Both the position numbers and the translations under genes were made by a program. Below the pieces are notes generated by a model. It was given only the letters and a program-made list of their open reading frames with translations. It was not told the origin of the DNA and searched no databases. From Chionis minor (taxonomy: Eukaryota; Chordata; Aves; Charadriiformes; Chionididae), in contig VZSF01003934.1 of assembly GCA_013398295.1 (NCBI GenBank), forward strand, positions 310,001 through 374,000: a stretch of 64,000 nt of DNA, in the 5' to 3' direction. The first letter of the stretch is position 1. Every line of letters begins with the position of its first letter. Positions 61,077-64,000 of the stretch are shown here, one piece after another.

Positions 61077-64000
61077 CCGCCCGGCCCGGTCCGGTCCGGC
61101 CGGCCAGCGGGACCCCCCCGCCGCAACCCGTCCCCGGCCCGGGCGGTGGCAGAGGGCGGCGCTGGCGGCGGGGGAAGGAGCCCCTGCTCGCCGCGGGCGG
61201 GAGGCGGTGTCACCGCGTCCCCCCCGGCCCCAGCTGGTGTCCCCGGCCATGCCGGGTCCTCGGCGGGCTGCGGGGGAGTCCCGGGCCCCCAGCGGTGCGG
61301 TTGCTGGCTGGGGCCCTGGCTGAGCTCGGGACTTTGGAGTCGGGGGGAAAGTTCTCTCTCTACTATGAGACGCGCAAAGACGAGGGGAAAGACTCCCAGA
61401 AATGCCTTTTTTTAAGTTCTGGTCTCGGTATGAAATAAAAGGGGGTTGGGTTTGTCGCTTCAGAACCAATTTTGAGAAAATTAATGATAAGCTTTCAAAC
61501 TGGAAAGGCAGGCTGGTTAAGGCCCTCCACTCATGGAGTCTCAAATCCTCCAGGACTAGTTACCTTCTGTCACCTTATCTCCAACTCACGGCTGGACTGG
61601 CTGAAAACTGCCAGAAGTGTAGCCAAATATGTAGCGTCCGTGGTGTCTTGCAGAACTGAAGATACTTTTTGTGAAGTCGTTAGACTGGTCCTGACATCTC
61701 CTGGAAGCAGAAGTTGATGGTATAGGTCTCTGTGTTAACGTTCTGAAAACATATGGTATATCCCGAAGGGGAAGAAATAAACGGAGTGAAGCAGTATAGC
61801 TCTTACAGTTGGAGTTCTCCGTGGCCTTTCTTACTCTGCAAAGGTGACATATCTCTTACGGTTTTGTTTGCTTTGCACCAGTAATTATCCCTTAAATTGG
61901 GGAGTAAGATATACTGTGTCCGAAAGAGAAGACAAGTTGAGTACATAAGGAAACTGGGCAGGTACGAGTTCTGTCAAATGCACTGTCGAAGCAAGCTCGA
62001 AAAATAGCCATTGTTTTTATTTACCTTTCCACACCTTCAGGAAATTTGTAGGAGCTAATTGTAGTGATGGTATATCCAGAGAAGGGTAACCAGATAGAAG
62101 GATATTTGTTATTATTATTTAGAGTTTACATTGTGAGCGATAGTATAACATGTGTCCCCCAGCAGCTAGAGACTGTTTTTCCTACTTCCTCTTCCTGATT
62201 TCTTCCCCGACTCCCCCAACGTTCACCCAACTTGTTTGCAGGTGAACTTTACAGGACGGGGAACCTGTTTTTCTGCTATGTAAATATATTTAGAGGGTGA
62301 GAAAGGGCATTTTCTTGAAAGATTACTAGAGAAGGTCTTTATGTTTACTAACACATCAAAGACTGTGATTTTGGGGGATGGGAACTGCGCAATAGCAACC
62401 CGGTAGCATTTGCAGGTTGGATTATAACTATGTCTGTATATTTTAAGTGGTTTTGAGATTAGTTAATGCTTGTGATGATGGACTTTTTTTTGCTAATCTT
62501 GCTTAGAAAAAAGCTCCATGTGTTTTCCTAGACTAAAGCAGAGGTCGGCGTGAAAAGATAACCTTCTGTTGCCCAACCGCCCTGCTCTAGCAGGGCCTTG
62601 ATTACCATATTAAAGGATCTCTGTTATATTTGGTGAATGTTGCTGCATCATTTGAAGTTAACAACATGAATGTGATTTCTTTTATTTACATGTGATTTTT
62701 TCCCCCCCCAAGCTTTCTTCTGTTTAGGTTAAGCTCTTTTTTACACAAATAGAAAAATCTGGGGTTTTTTTACATTTATTTAATATAAAGGCTATGATTT
62801 CAATTTCAAAAGTGTTAGCTTAGTTATCAAGTCCAGTGCAGTAGTGAGTATGCTAGGAAACGTGGGAAGAACATTACTTGCAGTCTGAGGAATTCAGGCC
62901 AAACTTCATAATCTGCACAAAGTGTTGTGGATGAAAGAAGCTTCTGTGTTTATAATAATAATTAAAAAGTCCAGTTAACTCTGAGTAAAATTAATTCAGT
63001 TTGAGAGAAATGTAAAGTTAACTTTATGGAACTGGTAATTGTGTCAGCTGTGATCTTTTTTTTTCTTCTTCTCTCCATGTCATACTTCAAATAATCTTTC
63101 TGTCTCTTACTAAATTCCATTTGCTGTGCTGTCTTAATTATACAATGGTCTTTTTAATGGAGCCTTGAGGTATTGTACCATTTATAAACCAGTCAACACA
63201 AGCATGGGTCATGTGTAAATGGTATCTGCACTTGGGACTAGGGAAGTCTGTGATGCATCTTTTTTCTAAATAGAGAGGAACTAGTGTGTTCTACAACTGC
63301 CTAGTATAAATTAACCTGCAACTATTTCTACAGTTTCTGCTGTAGTGTTACTGCAGTAGTGTTTCGGTTAATTACATCTGCTTTAAATTTTTGTTTGGTG
63401 AGACAGAGGCATATATTTCTAACTGGAAATGATGCTCTTGTTTTCTTTTACATGAGTTCTTTATTGGTTTGGATGTGTTCAACCCTGGAGAACTTAAGTA
63501 AATTACTACTGAAAATTGCTGTCATTCTTATGTAGGAAATATAGGTATTCTTTCATTCTAATTTTAATCTGTTCTAATAGTTTCAATTGTTCTAATATTA
63601 AACTGTGCTTACCTTTCTTTCTTTTCCTTTCCTAGTAATATACCCTTCACTGGACTAATATTGTGCAGTTTTGGACTGCAAAATACCTTTGTAACTTTGT
63701 AGAAATAAGAGGTAACATAAGCTCAGATAGGAAATGAACACAAGACGTGTGGAAGGAACAAAACCAGTTTCCAGTGGTGTTTTTTGGGGTGGGTTGGTTT
63801 GGGTTGGGTTTTCTTGCTCTGTCCACCCCTTCCTTTGAAATACACAGTGTTAATGTTGAGTAAGCAGAGTTTGAATAGATTCCTTCATTCAGTCTCTTGC
63901 CTCATCACTAGGTGTAACGGTTGTATCCTGTACTCTTAGTGCCAGTAAGCCCCAGGAGAGATTGGGAAAAATGGAGGTTTTTAAACAGAGAAGCTCTTCT
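61077..64000 (+). other. ARFGEF2: ARFGEF2 intron 1 (partial)
   Basis: GC-rich until about 61330, then AT-rich with T excess on the sense strand, as is usual for introns. No continuation of the BIG2 DCB domain (exon 2) was recognised in any forward frame up to the window end, so intron 1 is at least 2.9 kb. Open frames at 61402-61717 look like chance. Confidence 0.8.

Larger units (their letters stand above)
60559..61330 (+). promoter_or_regulatory. ARFGEF2: CpG-island promoter of ARFGEF2
   Basis: Dense CpG and GC content surround the first coding exon, with no TATA box evident. GC boxes (Sp1-type) are seen at 60704-60710 (GGGGCGG) and 60742-60750 (GCCCCGCCC). A YY1-type element at 60798-60808 and an ETS-type element at 60853-60863 lie 70 to 130 bases before the start codon. 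This combination is typical of broadly expressed genes with dispersed initiation. One undetermined base sits at 60795. Confidence 0.88.

Noticed and set aside
60932..61438. Reading ARFGEF2 exon 1 through to a stop at 61438
   Set aside because: BIG2 similarity ends exactly at a GTGAGT donor at 61071; the downstream residues are intronic.
60159..61544. Several overlapping open frames around the ARFGEF2 CpG island other than exon 1
   Set aside because: GC-rich DNA has few stop codons and the frames cross N runs. None resembles a protein, and they shadow the real exon.
1..64000. tRNA, snRNA, rRNA, CRISPR array, bacterial operon or endogenous retrovirus
   Set aside because: No cloverleaf, U6-like or rRNA sequence, no spaced identical repeats, and no LTR pair or retroviral frames were seen on either strand.

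Overview
This window is vertebrate nuclear DNA, most likely from a bird. Coding content is sparse, and the recognisable interspersed repeats are mainly CR1 LINE copies. Several end in the short ATTCTATG-type 3' repeat typical of avian CR1. Three old MIR-like SINE remnants fit an amniote. The two multi-base assembly gaps (28150-28900 and 60487-60558) both lie in or beside GC-rich CpG-island DNA, as is common in bird assemblies. There are no operons, CRISPR arrays, tRNA or rRNA genes that I can support.

The one protein-coding gene I can name is ARFGEF2 (BIG2, the brefeldin A-inhibited ARF guanine nucleotide exchange factor 2). Its CpG-island promoter (about 60559-61330) and first coding exon (60932-61070, + strand) lie near the right end, and intron 1 runs off the window. 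The promoter has a YY1-type ATGGCGGC element, an ETS-type CTTCCGG element and GC boxes. Two short upstream ATG frames have good initiation context.

A second CpG-rich block at about 27990-28149 runs into the 751-base gap. In human, the gene divergent to ARFGEF2 is PREX1. I therefore infer that the left part of the window (1 to about 27950) is first-intron sequence of PREX1 read on the minus strand, with exon 1 hidden in or next to the gap. I found no PREX1 coding sequence, so this rests on synteny, CpG content and strand asymmetry only.

Layout: 1-27950, non-coding, with two MIR remnants, an ancient CR1 and a CR1 3' end. 27990-28149, CpG island. 28150-28900, gap. 28901-29450, a GC-rich CA-type minisatellite with a larger period near 189 bp. 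29450-60486, presumed intergenic DNA, containing a young CR1 nested inside an ancient CR1 (33115-34880), a MIR remnant, an 18-bp direct repeat with an adjacent hairpin (45101-45609), a tract of decayed CTAACC-like motifs (51780-53270) and several CR1 tails. 60559-64000, the 5' end of ARFGEF2. Most long open frames are artefacts of N runs, stop-poor satellite or chance. I see no previously undescribed gene system; the best leads are structural and regulatory.
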